DNA of 64,000 bases, taken from positions 62,001 through 126,000 of the forward strand of contig JAGRES010000015.1 in NCBI GenBank assembly GCA_020446425.1, written 5' to 3'. The position numbers were made by a program, and so were the translations under genes. The notes under the pieces are model-generated. The model ran no database searches. It had not been told where the DNA came from and saw only the letters and a program-made list of their open reading frames with translations. This document shows, piece after piece, positions 1 through 8,997 of this stretch. This DNA is from Sphingobium sp. Lineage in GTDB: Bacteria > Pseudomonadota > Alphaproteobacteria > Sphingomonadales > Sphingomonadaceae. Numbering within the stretch: the stretch's first letter is position 1; each line of letters begins with the position of its first letter.

Positions 1-634
1 AGGTGCTGGAAAGCAGCTCGCTCTGCAGCTGGAAGAACTCAGCCGGCGACTTGACGGCGGCCATGCTCTTCATCGCGGCGGAAGCTTTTTCAAAGGTCAT
101 GCGGCCATATTCGGCAGCGTCCTGACCGATGGACTCAACGCCCTTGGTCGCGATCTTGCCCGATTCAACCATGGCTTCGACATTGCCCTTGGCCAGTTCG
201 CTCAGCTCTTCGAAGGCCTTGGTCGATTTCTCAACATTGACCTTGGTCTTTTCGCTCATCTCGGCGAAAGCGCTCTGGAAGCGTTCTTTGGCTTCATCGG
301 TGTATTTCTTGGTGGTTTCCATCATATCGGACATCGTTTCCGTTCCTTTCAGCTGCGCTTCTTCGATGACTTCCGAGACTGTTTCGATCATCTCTTCAGC
401 AGCGGTTTCGGCGCTTTCAATTATTTGTGACGACGTGGCTTGTACTTCTTCCGCGACAGCAAGATCGGCTGCCGTCAATTCTTCGACATTTTCCAAGGCT
501 TCGGTTTCTGCCTTTTCGACAGGCTTTTTGCTCGTAACCCGCTTTGCCGTCTTCGGAGAGGCGGTGCGCTTTGCAGCCGGTTTACGAGCTGGAGCCTTCT
601 TCGAAGTTACAGGCGCTTTGGTAGTGCCAGCCAT
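1..634 (-). CDS. phaP: Phasin family protein (3' end off the window)
   Basis: Encodes a granule-coating phasin that covers polyhydroxybutyrate inclusions in the cytoplasm. The frame opens at ATG 634, behind a GGAGG-type ribosome site, and stays open to base 1, giving about 211 residues without a stop. The N-terminus is a Lys/Ala/Pro-rich tail (repeated KKA, RKPA), followed by an acidic segment and then a long amphipathic helix rich in Glu, Lys and Ala, as in the Phasin_2 family. phaC lies just upstream on the same strand, which supports the role. Two TGCA-N-TGCA motifs lie within 75 bases of its start, suggesting PhaR control. The missing C-terminus is outside the window. Confidence 0.88.
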   Translation of the reverse strand, partial: MAGTTKAPVTSKKAPARKPAAKRTASPKTAKRVTSKKPVEKAETEALENVEELTAADLAVAEEVQATSSQIIESAETAAEEMIETVSEVIEEAQLKGTETMSDMMETTKKYTDEAKERFQSAFAEMSEKTKVNVEKSTKAFEELSELAKGNVEAMVESGKIATKGVESIGQDAAEYGRMTFEKASAAMKSMAAVKSPAEFFQLQSELLSST

Positions 635-652
635 GACAACCTCCTTCATTGC

Positions 653-661
653 TGCACTGCA
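653..661 (-). promoter_or_regulatory. TGCA-N-TGCA motif, candidate PhaR site (phasin leader)
   Basis: The sequence TGCACTGCA lies 19 bases upstream of the phasin start. It is a dyad with a one-base centre and recurs upstream of phaC and of the DUF3089 gene. TGC-rich sites are known targets of the PHB-responsive repressor PhaR in alphaproteobacteria. The assignment here is by inference. Confidence 0.55.
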
Positions 662-699
662 CAATATATGATGAAAAAGCAAAAATCAAGTATTTTTTG

Positions 700-708
700 T
701 GCAGTGCA
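700..708 (-). promoter_or_regulatory. TGCA-N-TGCA motif, second candidate PhaR site
   Basis: TGCAGTGCA lies in a T/A-rich context, 47 bases from the first copy, in the phaC-phaP intergenic region. Two copies before the phasin gene fit a tightly repressed phasin promoter. Confidence 0.55.
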
Positions 709-752
709 ACAAAAATGTCATCGAAGCGGGATTTGCCATCGCTCCATAGGCA

Positions 753-2537
753 TCAATGGCTTTTGACATACCGCCCTGGCGCATCCTCGATCGCCTTCAA
801 TGCACCCTTACCCGGAACTCTGGCATTTTTCACCGGAACGGCTTCGTCGTCGAACGATTGCAGCCATTTTATCCAATCGGGCCACCAGCTGCCAGGGGTC
901 TCTTTCGCTTTTGCAACAAACTCGTCCAGGCTGGAGACCGGTTCATCGCAGGTCCAATACTGATATTTGTTGCTGGCCGGAGGATTGACGACTCCGGCGA
1001 TGTGGCCGGACCCTGCCAGCATGAACTTGTTGGGCCCGGAGAAATGCTCTGTGAGTTTCCACACGCTCTTGAGCGGCGCGATATGGTCTTCACGGCCTGC
1101 CTGGATGAAGCTGGGGGTAGTCACCTTGCGCAGGTCGATCGGCGTGCCGTCAATGGTGATGGCCCCGGGCGTCGCCAGCTTGTTGTCGCGATACAGATCG
1201 GTCAAATATTCCCGGTGCCATTTGGCGGGCAGATTGGTCGTGTCTCCGTTCCAGTAGAGCAGGTCGAACGGGGGATAATCGGCCCCGAGAAGATAGTTGT
1301 TGACCACATAATTCCATATGAGGTCGCGCCCGCGCAGCAGATTGAACGTGGCCGCCATATAGCGTCCATCCATATAGCCCGGCGCGGATAGCTGCTCGAC
1401 CAGCCGGAGCTGTTCGTCGTCGATGAACAGCGTGAGTTCGCCAGCGTCGCGGAAATCGACCTGAGCGGTGAAGAAGGTCGCACTCTTGACCTTGTCCGCT
1501 TCTCCTCGTGCGGCAAGATAGGCAAGCGTCGCCGCCAGCGTCGTGCCGGCGACACAATAGCCGATGGTGTGGACGCTATCGACATCGAGAAGTTCCCTGA
1601 CAGTGTCGATGGCGTCAATTTGGCCGCGTACGATATAGTCCGCCCATTCAATGTCTTTCATGCTGGCATCTGCCGATTTCCAGCTCACCATGAACAGGCT
1701 GATCCCTTGATCGACCGCCCATTTGACGAAGCTTTTTTCGGGTGCGAGGTCCAGAATGTAGAAGCGGTTGATCCACGGCGGGAAGACGATGAGCGGGGTT
1801 CCCATCACCTTCTTGGTTGTCGGCTCATAATGGATCAACTGGTAAAGCGGCGTTTCCTTGATAACCTTGCCCGGGGTCGAGGCGATGTTGACGCCGACTT
1901 CAAAAGCGCTGCCATCGGTATGGCTAAGCTGGCCCTTTTCCATGTCGGCCAGCATGTGCTTGAGGCCGCGCACCAGATTGTCGCCACCTGTCTCGATCGT
2001 CTTTTCAATGACCACCGGATTGGTGAAGGCGAAATTGCTGGGCGCCAGCGCATCCACCAGACCCTGTGTCGCGAAACGCATTTGCTGCTTTTGGCGCGCA
2101 TCCAGACCATCGACGCTGTCGGCGAGGCGCAGCAGATAATCCGCAACCAGCAAATAGCTTTGCCGGATCAGATCGAAAAACGGGGTCTTCTGCCAGGCCG
2201 GGTCTGCAAAGCGGCGGTCCTTGCGACCGGCCGGGCTGTCGGCCGGAGCCGCATTGTTAGTGAGATCGGTGTCCAGGAAACGCTGCCAAAGAGCGAGCGA
2301 CTCTTTTGCGAAGTCTGTCTGCACCTGAGCGAAGAGCTCTGGTTGGAAGGCCATGGGCAATGCTGGCGTGGTGATGCCATTGTTACCTATATCCTTACTT
2401 TTGGCGGATAGCCCGGCTGCATGTTCCATTAGCAGTTGCTGCGCCTGCCCGATGGATTGGGTCCATTGCTGCATCTGCTCCAGCGAGGGGATATATTTCT
2501 GGGCGGGATCGCCCTTCGCGTCGTCGCTTTCAGTCAA
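753..2537 (-). CDS. phaC: Class I poly(3-hydroxyalkanoate) synthase
   Basis: Polymerises 3-hydroxyacyl-CoA (chiefly 3-hydroxybutyryl-CoA) to PHB at the granule surface. The 594-residue length suits a class I enzyme. The lipase-like box GYCVAG carries the nucleophile Cys at about residue 328. The Asp (REDHIAP) and His (GSGHIAG) of the catalytic triad follow in an alpha/beta-hydrolase fold, and the N-terminal PhaC_N domain precedes it. The start is TTG at 2537, set by AGGAG six bases upstream; the next ATG would cut into the conserved N-terminal region. It is followed on the same strand by the phasin gene, and a TGCA-N-TGCA motif sits 126 bases upstream. Confidence 0.95.
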   Translation of the reverse strand: MTESDDAKGDPAQKYIPSLEQMQQWTQSIGQAQQLLMEHAAGLSAKSKDIGNNGITTPALPMAFQPELFAQVQTDFAKESLALWQRFLDTDLTNNAAPADSPAGRKDRRFADPAWQKTPFFDLIRQSYLLVADYLLRLADSVDGLDARQKQQMRFATQGLVDALAPSNFAFTNPVVIEKTIETGGDNLVRGLKHMLADMEKGQLSHTDGSAFEVGVNIASTPGKVIKETPLYQLIHYEPTTKKVMGTPLIVFPPWINRFYILDLAPEKSFVKWAVDQGISLFMVSWKSADASMKDIEWADYIVRGQIDAIDTVRELLDVDSVHTIGYCVAGTTLAATLAYLAARGEADKVKSATFFTAQVDFRDAGELTLFIDDEQLRLVEQLSAPGYMDGRYMAATFNLLRGRDLIWNYVVNNYLLGADYPPFDLLYWNGDTTNLPAKWHREYLTDLYRDNKLATPGAITIDGTPIDLRKVTTPSFIQAGREDHIAPLKSVWKLTEHFSGPNKFMLAGSGHIAGVVNPPASNKYQYWTCDEPVSSLDEFVAKAKETPGSWWPDWIKWLQSFDDEAVPVKNARVPGKGALKAIEDAPGRYVKSH

Positions 2538-2662
2538 GAACCACTCCTATGGGCAAGTTTCGCGCAATCAGTTTTGGGTGGATGACTACTACGCGCTTTC
2601 ACTGGTAACCGCTAAGATCACAGTATATAGCGTGAATGGCCCACCATCAACAAGCTTTATGT

Positions 2663-2671
2663 TGCAGTGCA
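2663..2671 (-). promoter_or_regulatory. TGCA-N-TGCA motif, candidate PhaR site (phaC/alaC intergenic)
   Basis: TGCAGTGCA lies in the 156-base divergent region between phaC (left) and the aminotransferase (right), 23 bases before the latter's ATG. It matches the phasin-leader motif and could repress phaC. An effect on the aminotransferase is also possible. Confidence 0.5.
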
Positions 2672-2693
2672 GCATGCATGAAAGTCAAGGATA

Positions 2694-3908
2694 ATGTCAG
2701 AAGAATTCTACCGTATCAAACGTCTGCCGCCCTATGTCATCGCCGAAGTCAATGCGATGCGTGCCGCGGCGCGGGCGGCGGGTGAGGACATTATCGACCT
2801 GGGCATGGGCAATCCCGACCTGCCGCCACCGGACCATGTGATCGAGAAGCTGATCGAGGTTGCGCGCAAACCGGATGCGCATGGCTATTCCCAGTCCAAG
2901 GGCATACCGGGGCTGCGCCGCGCGCAGGCCAATTATTATGCACGCCGTTTCGGGGTGGAGCTGAACCCTGAAACTGAAGTGGTCGTCACCATGGGGTCCA
3001 AGGAGGGACTGGCCAGCCTTGCCACCGCGATCACCGCACCCGGCGATGTGGTGCTGGCGCCCAATCCCAGCTACCCCATTCATACTTTTGGTTTCATCAT
3101 TGCCGGGGCGACCATCCGGGCGGTGCCGACCACGCCGGATGACAATTATTTTCGCGCGCTGGATCGGGCGATGGCCTTCACTGTGCCGCGCCCCTCCATA
3201 TTGGTGGTGAACTATCCGTCCAACCCCACGGCGGAGACGGTGGACCTCGCTTTCTATGAACGGCTGGTCGCGTGGGCGAAGGAAAATCAGGTCTGGGTGC
3301 TTTCCGATCTCGCCTATTCCGAGCTCTATTATGATGGCAACCCGACGCCCTCCATCCTTCAGGTGCCGGGCGCAAAGGATGTCGCGGTCGAATTCACCTC
3401 GCTGTCCAAAACCTATTCGATGGCAGGATGGCGCATGGGTTTCGCTGTGGGCAACAAGCGCCTGATCGCGGCAATGACACGCGTCAAATCCTATCTCGAT
3501 TACGGCGCGTTCACGCCCATACAGGCTGCTGCTTGCGCCGCGCTGAATGGGCCGCAGGATATCGTCGAGAAGAATCGCCAGCTGTATCACAAGCGCCGCG
3601 ACGTTCTGGTCGAGAGCTTCGGCCGGGCAGGATGGGACATACCCGCCGCGCGCGCCTCCATGTTCTGCTGGGCGCCATTGCCGCCCGCGCTCAAGGATAT
3701 GGGCAGCCTCGAATTCTCCAAGCAACTGCTGACCCACGCAAAAGTCGCTGTTGCGCCAGGTGTCGGTTATGGCGAAGACGGCGAAGGTTTCGTTCGCATA
3801 GCCATGGTGGAAAATGAGCAGCGCCTGCGGCAGGCCGCGCGCAACGTGAAGCGCTACCTGCAAAGTATGGGGATCAATACGCCAACGAACAACAGCGCCG
3901 CAGGTTGA
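2694..3908 (+). CDS. alaC: Class I/II aminotransferase, AlaC-like
   Basis: A PLP-dependent fold-type I aminotransferase of 404 residues, closest in recognisable motifs to E. coli AlaC (glutamate-pyruvate transaminase); homologues are often labelled LL-diaminopimelate aminotransferase. Visible motifs are GMGNPDLPPP near residue 40, the Asn/Pro of NYPSNPTA, and SLSKTYSMAGWRMGF, which holds the PLP lysine. The ATG at 2694 follows AAGG. The family assignment is firm; the exact substrate pair (alanine/2-oxoglutarate or another) is inferred. It diverges from phaC, and the small membrane gene behind it is separated by only seven bases, so they are probably co-transcribed. Confidence 0.85.
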   Translation: MSEEFYRIKRLPPYVIAEVNAMRAAARAAGEDIIDLGMGNPDLPPPDHVIEKLIEVARKPDAHGYSQSKGIPGLRRAQANYYARRFGVELNPETEVVVTMGSKEGLASLATAITAPGDVVLAPNPSYPIHTFGFIIAGATIRAVPTTPDDNYFRALDRAMAFTVPRPSILVVNYPSNPTAETVDLAFYERLVAWAKENQVWVLSDLAYSELYYDGNPTPSILQVPGAKDVAVEFTSLSKTYSMAGWRMGFAVGNKRLIAAMTRVKSYLDYGAFTPIQAAACAALNGPQDIVEKNRQLYHKRRDVLVESFGRAGWDIPAARASMFCWAPLPPALKDMGSLEFSKQLLTHAKVAVAPGVGYGEDGEGFVRIAMVENEQRLRQAARNVKRYLQSMGINTPTNNSAAG

Positions 3909-3915
3909 AAAGCCG

Positions 3916-4395
3916 ATGAATCATTTTGTTCAGGGGCTGCCGCATGTCAGCCATGTGGCGCAGGCGATCCAGCTTTCCGTCGGCCCGGTTTTTCTGCTTG
4001 CCGGTATAGGCGGTTTCCTGAACGTATGCGCGGCCCGGCTGGCGCGCGTAATCGACCGGGCCCGCTCGGTGGAGATGCTGGTTACGGCTTCGCGCGGCGA
4101 AGAACATGATCGCTATATTCGGGAAATCCAGACCCTCGACCAGCGCATCCGCGTGGTGAATAATTGCATTTCACTGGCGGTGCTGAGTGCGTGTCAGGTG
4201 TGTCTTGTGGTCATTCTGCTGTTCGCCAACCAGCTTTTTGGTAATCGGCTCGATGCTGCTATCGCACTTTTGTTCATATGTTCGATGCTGTCCGTCGGTG
4301 CGGCCTTCGCATTGTTCATTGTCGAGACGCGCCTGGGGTCACGCGTTGTGCGGGTTCGCAATGAGATATTGAACCACAGCGCCGAAGACGACTGA
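3916..4395 (+). CDS. DUF2721 membrane protein
   Basis: A 159-residue protein of unknown function. Three hydrophobic segments are visible: about residues 18-40, 85-105 and 112-132. A charged, probably cytoplasmic stretch (RAR..EHDRYIREIQTLDQR) lies between the first two. This pattern is that of the DUF2721 family of small inner-membrane proteins. It follows the aminotransferase by seven bases and converges with the thioesterase gene, with only two bases between their stops. Confidence 0.75.
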   Translation: MNHFVQGLPHVSHVAQAIQLSVGPVFLLAGIGGFLNVCAARLARVIDRARSVEMLVTASRGEEHDRYIREIQTLDQRIRVVNNCISLAVLSACQVCLVVILLFANQLFGNRLDAAIALLFICSMLSVGAAFALFIVETRLGSRVVRVRNEILNHSAEDD

Positions 4396-4397
4396 TA

Positions 4398-4841
4398 TCA
4401 CGCTGTCGTTGTTGCGCGGGCGATATTCTGTTCCATGATTGCCCGGATTTGCGGGTCGATGCCTTGGGACCCTTTGGGGCCTTTCATGACCATGACTGTA
4501 TCGCAGGTCGCGACACATTCCCCTTGTTGAAAGGCTGCGGAGAATAGCGTCCAGCTGCTGGTGCCGATATGGCCGATGCCGCTGCGCACGATGATGTCAT
4601 ATGGGAAGTGGGCTTCCTGCGCATATTTCAGGTCGACTGCGGCTACGAGCCAGCGGACGCCCTGATCCGAAGGGTGCCGCCCGAACAGATGATGAAAGTG
4701 GACGCGCGCCGTTTCGAAAATTTCCGCCAGGGCGACATTGTTGATATGCCCGAGGGAATCGAGATCCGCGAAGCGAGTCTGCACGGGCATGGAGACAGGG
4801 TAGCTGCCAGCATTCAGCCGCCAAGTTTCTGGTTTTGCCAT
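4398..4841 (-). CDS. Acyl-CoA thioesterase, hotdog fold (4-hydroxybenzoyl-CoA thioesterase-like)
   Basis: Hydrolyses acyl-CoA thioesters; the physiological substrate is not evident. The 147 residues contain the family hallmark FADLDSLGHINNVALAEIFETAR near residues 24-46, with Asp and His/Asn at the expected active-site positions. The usual beta strands follow (VDLKYAQEAHFPYDIIVRSG). No partner gene suggests a pathway, since it stands alone between DUF2721 and the divergent SMP-30 gene. The phaC locus is 2 kb away, but a link to storage metabolism would be speculation. Confidence 0.8.
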   Translation of the reverse strand: MAKPETWRLNAGSYPVSMPVQTRFADLDSLGHINNVALAEIFETARVHFHHLFGRHPSDQGVRWLVAAVDLKYAQEAHFPYDIIVRSGIGHIGTSSWTLFSAAFQQGECVATCDTVMVMKGPKGSQGIDPQIRAIMEQNIARATTTA

Positions 4842-4923
4842 GTATCTCCCTGTCTGTCTCTATATCGACAAATCCGATGTGTCTCTACTAGCCCTATAGC
4901 GCCAGAAATGACAATATATAGCT

Positions 4924-5796
4924 ATGCAGTTGACTGTTTCGCTTCAAATCAATGCCCAATTGGGCGAATGCCCACGCTGGCACCCGCAGGAAAAAAGGTT
5001 GTACTGGGTCGATATCGACCGCAACGAACTGCATCGCTTCGACCCTGAAAGCGGCATGGATGAAGCGCGCCGTTTCGAGAGCCCGGTCGGGTGCTTCGCA
5101 TTCATGCCTGACGGTGCCTTCCTGTTGGGTATGAAAAACGGGTTCGCTTACCTGAATGACTGGGGCAGCGATCCCGAGCCTTATGGCGAGCAGATACTAG
5201 AGGGCAGGGCCAACCTTCGGATGAATGATGGCCGCACGGATGGGCAGGGCCGCTTTTGGGCGGGCAGTGTGAATATGGCCAAGAGCGCCCAGGATGCGGC
5301 GCTTTACCGGCTCGATGCCGATGGCTCGGTTCACCTGATCGAGGCGGGCATGCTCACTTGCAATGGCGCTGCGTTCGATGGAACTGGCCAGCATTTCTAC
5401 CACACCGACACACCCACACATGTCCTGAGACGCTATGATGTCGATATCGCCAGTGGCATGCTCAGCAATTGCACTATATTTCATGAGTTCCCGCACGGGC
5501 AGGGACGGCCTGATGGCGGGTCCGTCGACGCAGAAGGCTATTATTGGTCGGCGCTGTTCGATGGCGGCAGGGTCGTTCGGCTGTCTCCCGCAGGGGAGAT
5601 TGTTGCAGAAGTCGTCTTGCCGGTCAGCCGTCCGACAATGATTGCTTTTGGAGGCGAAGACTTGCGTACCGCCTATATCACGACGGCACGTATAGGTCTG
5701 AGCGATGATGAATTGGCCAGGCAGCCTCTGGCCGGGTCGCTTTTTTCCTTCCGGGCGGATGTGCCTGGTCTGCCGGAAGCGGCTTATCGGCGATAA
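4924..5796 (+). CDS. SMP-30/gluconolactonase/LRE family protein
   Basis: A 290-residue six-bladed beta-propeller hydrolase, probably a sugar lactonase that opens an aldonolactone in the cytoplasm. Supporting motifs are the N-terminal LGECPRWHPQEKRLYWVDI (the metal-ligating Glu is in GECP), the substrate- and metal-binding Asn in RMNDGRTDGQGRFWAGS near residue 105, and RPDGGSVDAEGYYWSALFDGG near residue 200, where an Asp ligand is expected. The ATG at 4924 lies in an AT-rich leader without a clear ribosome site. The exact lactone cannot be told from sequence, and no sugar dehydrogenase lies nearby. Confidence 0.85.
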   Translation: MQLTVSLQINAQLGECPRWHPQEKRLYWVDIDRNELHRFDPESGMDEARRFESPVGCFAFMPDGAFLLGMKNGFAYLNDWGSDPEPYGEQILEGRANLRMNDGRTDGQGRFWAGSVNMAKSAQDAALYRLDADGSVHLIEAGMLTCNGAAFDGTGQHFYHTDTPTHVLRRYDVDIASGMLSNCTIFHEFPHGQGRPDGGSVDAEGYYWSALFDGGRVVRLSPAGEIVAEVVLPVSRPTMIAFGGEDLRTAYITTARIGLSDDELARQPLAGSLFSFRADVPGLPEAAYRR

Positions 5797-5806
5797 GACA
5801 GGCAAT

Positions 5807-5837
5807 TATAATAATGATTTTCAGATTCATTATTATA
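5807..5837. repeat. AT-rich perfect inverted repeat
   Basis: TATAATAATGA (5807-5817) and TCATTATTATA (5827-5837) are perfect 11-base arms around a nine-base spacer. It lies 10 bases after the SMP-30 stop and 129 before the porin gene. It could be an operator (the A/T dyad loosely resembles a Fur-type site) or a weak terminator. The sequence does not decide. Confidence 0.5.
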
Positions 5838-5965
5838 CTGTTGCTTGAATACATCAGAAACCCGTCAAAATCATCTTTTTGTTAACCACGATCCTCTACA
5901 TGCTGCATAGATATTGTTCATAGATCATATGTCTCCTAAGGCGCATCGGAGGATAGAGGAGCACA

Positions 5966-7348
5966 ATGAAAACCATAAGAATTGCGTCGGGCATCTCTGC
6001 TTTAATCATGGGTTTGCTGGCCTCGCCATCGGCGCTTGCGGGCGGCTTCATGCTGCAAGAGCAATCGCAGGTTGAGATCGGCCGGGCCTTCTCCGGCGCT
6101 GCCGCCAGTGCCGACGATCCTTCGACCATATTCTATAATCCAGCAGGCATGACCGAACTGGATGGCGTTCAGATTTCCACCGGCGCGACGCTGCTCTTCA
6201 TCGATTCCAAACAGCAGGATCTGGGATCGGATATCACCAGAGTAACGTCAGGGCCGCTCTTCAGCCTGACGAACGTTCAGCCTATCATCGGCAATAATGG
6301 TGGCAATCCATTCAAGCCTGTGGTTCCGGTTCCGACCACCTATATATCCGCGCACATTGGCAAAAGCCGCCTCTGGCTTGGGCTGGGCGTGTCCGCGCCC
6401 TTCGGGTTGAAACTGGATTATGCGCCTGGCTTTTTCGGACGCTATGACTCGCTAAACTCCAAGCTGCTCACAATCGATGTTCAGCCGAGCGTCGGTTACA
6501 GGCTGAGCGATGCGGTGTCGATCGGCGGTGGGTTGAACGTACAATATGCCGATGCCAAGCTGACCAACGCGCTGCCCTCGTCCAATCTGATTCTCACTCC
6601 GAGCGACAGTCTATCTGAGCTGTCCGGCGACGATATATCGCTCGGCTGGAATGCAGGTGTGCTGGTGAAGCTGAAGAACGGAACGCGGTTCGGGCTGCAT
6701 TATCGCTCCGGCATCACGCATCAATTGAAGGGCGAAAGCAAGGTGAGCGTCTTTTCCGGCGCGACCCTGCTGGGCAGCTCCAGCCTTCCCGTTCGCGCGC
6801 CGCTGCGCCTGCCGGACAGTATCACCGCCAGCCTGAGTCTGCCACTCGACGCCAAGACGCGGTTCATGGCGACTGGGCGCTATTACAACTGGTCGCGGTT
6901 CAAAGATATCTCGGTCTATCTGTCGGAGCCTGTCACGCTGGTGACTGGTCCCACGCCGATAGTTCTGTCCCCCTCCTCCCAGCCTGTAGCTGTGAAGGAA
7001 TTCGACTATCGCGACAGCTGGAGCCTGTCCTTCGGAATCGAACACACGCTCAGCGAAAAGCTGAGCGTGCGCGCCGGCGGCATGTTTGACCGCACGCCGA
7101 CCAACCCCGCACTGCTCAGCACCCGCGTGCCCGATGGCGACCGAAGCTGGCTGACGATGGGAGTGAGCTACAAGCTGTCAGAGCATATGACGCTTAACGC
7201 CTCCTATGCCCATGTGTTTATCGACAAGCAGGTCATGAACCGCACCGATATAGTGAGCGGTCCCAACCCGCTCACCACTGTCACCACCCATTCTCAAGCC
7301 TCCGGCAATGTCGATATGATCGCGACGTCGGTGACCGCGCGTTTCTGA
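5966..7348 (+). CDS. OmpP1/FadL/TodX-type outer-membrane transport protein
   Basis: A 460-residue 14-strand beta-barrel that brings long-chain fatty acids or other hydrophobic compounds across the outer membrane. A signal peptide (about residues 1-26, ending in SALA-GGF) is followed by the FadL-typical mature N-terminus GGFMLQEQS and by the SADDPSTIFYNPAGMTEL motif near residues 48-66. Alternating hydrophobic strands continue to a C-terminal Phe (VTARF), as in outer-membrane proteins. ATG 5966 follows GAGGAG. It appears monocistronic. The AT-rich inverted repeat upstream may be regulatory. Confidence 0.9.
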   Translation: MKTIRIASGISALIMGLLASPSALAGGFMLQEQSQVEIGRAFSGAAASADDPSTIFYNPAGMTELDGVQISTGATLLFIDSKQQDLGSDITRVTSGPLFSLTNVQPIIGNNGGNPFKPVVPVPTTYISAHIGKSRLWLGLGVSAPFGLKLDYAPGFFGRYDSLNSKLLTIDVQPSVGYRLSDAVSIGGGLNVQYADAKLTNALPSSNLILTPSDSLSELSGDDISLGWNAGVLVKLKNGTRFGLHYRSGITHQLKGESKVSVFSGATLLGSSSLPVRAPLRLPDSITASLSLPLDAKTRFMATGRYYNWSRFKDISVYLSEPVTLVTGPTPIVLSPSSQPVAVKEFDYRDSWSLSFGIEHTLSEKLSVRAGGMFDRTPTNPALLSTRVPDGDRSWLTMGVSYKLSEHMTLNASYAHVFIDKQVMNRTDIVSGPNPLTTVTTHSQASGNVDMIATSVTARF

Positions 7349-7461
7349 CAGATGTATCATTGCGTTACATCGTGACATGTAACGAGCATCGCCCTGCTCG
7401 CGGATATGCGCTATAGCGTGCAGCTTTGGGAGGCGTCGGCCACCACGGCATAAGCGCGGGA

Positions 7462-8913
7462 ATGAATATAGAATTCGAACTGAAGCTGGTTCCTGACAAG
7501 ACGGCGGGTGCGGATGCCCTTTCCCGCGCGTTGCAGCTCGATGCGCCGGAAACAGTCCGGATGCGCGCTCTGTATTTTGATACGCCGGACTCTCGGCTCG
7601 CCAGATCGGGATATAGTTTGCGTATCCGGCAGACGGGCCGCAAGCATATACAGACAATCAAGGCGGGCGCCGCCGCAGGCATATTTGCGCGGCGGGAGTG
7701 GGAACAGCCGGTTCGCGGCAACCGCCTAAAGCTCGATGCCGATAACCCTGTTGTCGAAGCGCTTGGCAAGCATGTTGTGGAACTTGAACCCCGCTATGAG
7801 GTCCGTACCCGTCGCAGCATCTGGATGATCGAAACAGGCGATGCTCTGATAGAACTCGCGCTCGATCATGCCGAGGCGCGGGCTGGTGGTGAGACCTCGT
7901 CATTTGCCGAGATCGAACTGGAACTGAAGAGGGGTGGCATAGCCGCCTTGTTCGCGCTTGCGCGGCGTATCGGCAAATTGATGCCGGTGCGTCTTGGTGT
8001 GCTCTCAAAGGTTGAGCGCGCCCAGCGTTTGCCCAAGGGCGCGAAACCGTCGGACAAGGATCGCAAGGTTGCCCTGACACCGCAAATGACGGCGGAGGAC
8101 GCCTTCCGCGCGATTGTTCATGCCTGCCTGCGCCATTATCGCCTGAATGAAGACAGGCTGATCAAAGATGACAATGCGGAGGCGTTGCACCAGGCGCGTG
8201 TCGCCCTGCGCCGGTTGCGATCCGCGTTCGCGGCTTTTCAGCCCCTTATCGAAGGGCAAACTACTCGCAAACTTGATGCAGATATTCGCTGGCTGACCGG
8301 GCAGTTCGCGCTCGCGCGCAATATTGATGCTGTGACCGGGCACTTGGGTGATATAAAGTGGAAAGCCAGACTCAGGGCAAAGCGCAAGGCGGCCTATGCG
8401 GATGCGCACCGGGCTATTGATTCGACATTGTCCCGCGAACTGATGCTGGACATTGTGCAATGGGCGAGTTCGGGCAAGTGGGCCGGGCGGCACAAAAACC
8501 ATAAGCTGCTCGGAAAACCGGCGCGTGAATATGCGGCGCAAACCATAGGCCGCTTGCACAAAAAGCTGACATCGCAAGCGCAGGCAATTACCGGACCAGA
8601 TGACGAACGCAGGCACAAGGCGCGCAAGGTCGCGAAGAAGCTGCGCTATACGGTTGAATTTTTCGCGCTGCTTTTCGACAAGAGAAAAGAGCGCAAGGCG
8701 CGTATCCGCTATCTCGCTGCGCTGGAGGAATTGCAGGATCATCTGGGTGCGCTCAATGATATGGCGATGCTGCCTGTGCTCATGGCGGAACTCGGGCTGA
8801 ACATGGACGACATGGAATATGAGTCCCGCACGACCGGAGAGCGTGACTTCCACATCATGCAGTCCGTCCATGCAATGAACCTGCTATGTGAAGCGGATCG
8901 TTTCTGGGAATGA
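7462..8913 (+). CDS. CYTH and CHAD domain protein
   Basis: A 483-residue protein with an N-terminal CYTH (triphosphate tunnel metalloenzyme) domain, marked by the ExExK signature IEFELKL at residues 3-9, and a C-terminal CHAD domain rich in conserved His, Arg and Lys (LHQARVALRRLRSAF near residue 245; RHKARKVAKKLRYTVEFF near residue 395). CHAD domains bind polyphosphate and associate with PHB/polyP granules in some bacteria. CYTH domains act on triphosphates such as inorganic tripolyphosphate. The ATG at 7462 is preferred over an in-frame TTG at 7426 because the CYTH signature starts there and GGGA precedes it. Confidence 0.88.
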   Translation: MNIEFELKLVPDKTAGADALSRALQLDAPETVRMRALYFDTPDSRLARSGYSLRIRQTGRKHIQTIKAGAAAGIFARREWEQPVRGNRLKLDADNPVVEALGKHVVELEPRYEVRTRRSIWMIETGDALIELALDHAEARAGGETSSFAEIELELKRGGIAALFALARRIGKLMPVRLGVLSKVERAQRLPKGAKPSDKDRKVALTPQMTAEDAFRAIVHACLRHYRLNEDRLIKDDNAEALHQARVALRRLRSAFAAFQPLIEGQTTRKLDADIRWLTGQFALARNIDAVTGHLGDIKWKARLRAKRKAAYADAHRAIDSTLSRELMLDIVQWASSGKWAGRHKNHKLLGKPAREYAAQTIGRLHKKLTSQAQAITGPDDERRHKARKVAKKLRYTVEFFALLFDKRKERKARIRYLAALEELQDHLGALNDMAMLPVLMAELGLNMDDMEYESRTTGERDFHIMQSVHAMNLLCEADRFWE

Positions 8914-8997
8914 CTCTGCTCGTCACGCGGCCCCTCGCATACCGCCCTGCAAAAGGCTATGGGGGCATTCATATTCGTCATGTTGAACGGAGAATAT

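Noticed and set aside
8959-8997. Longer ispG from the in-frame ATG at 8959
   Set aside because: No ribosome site and no similarity; ATG 8998 has GGAG in place.
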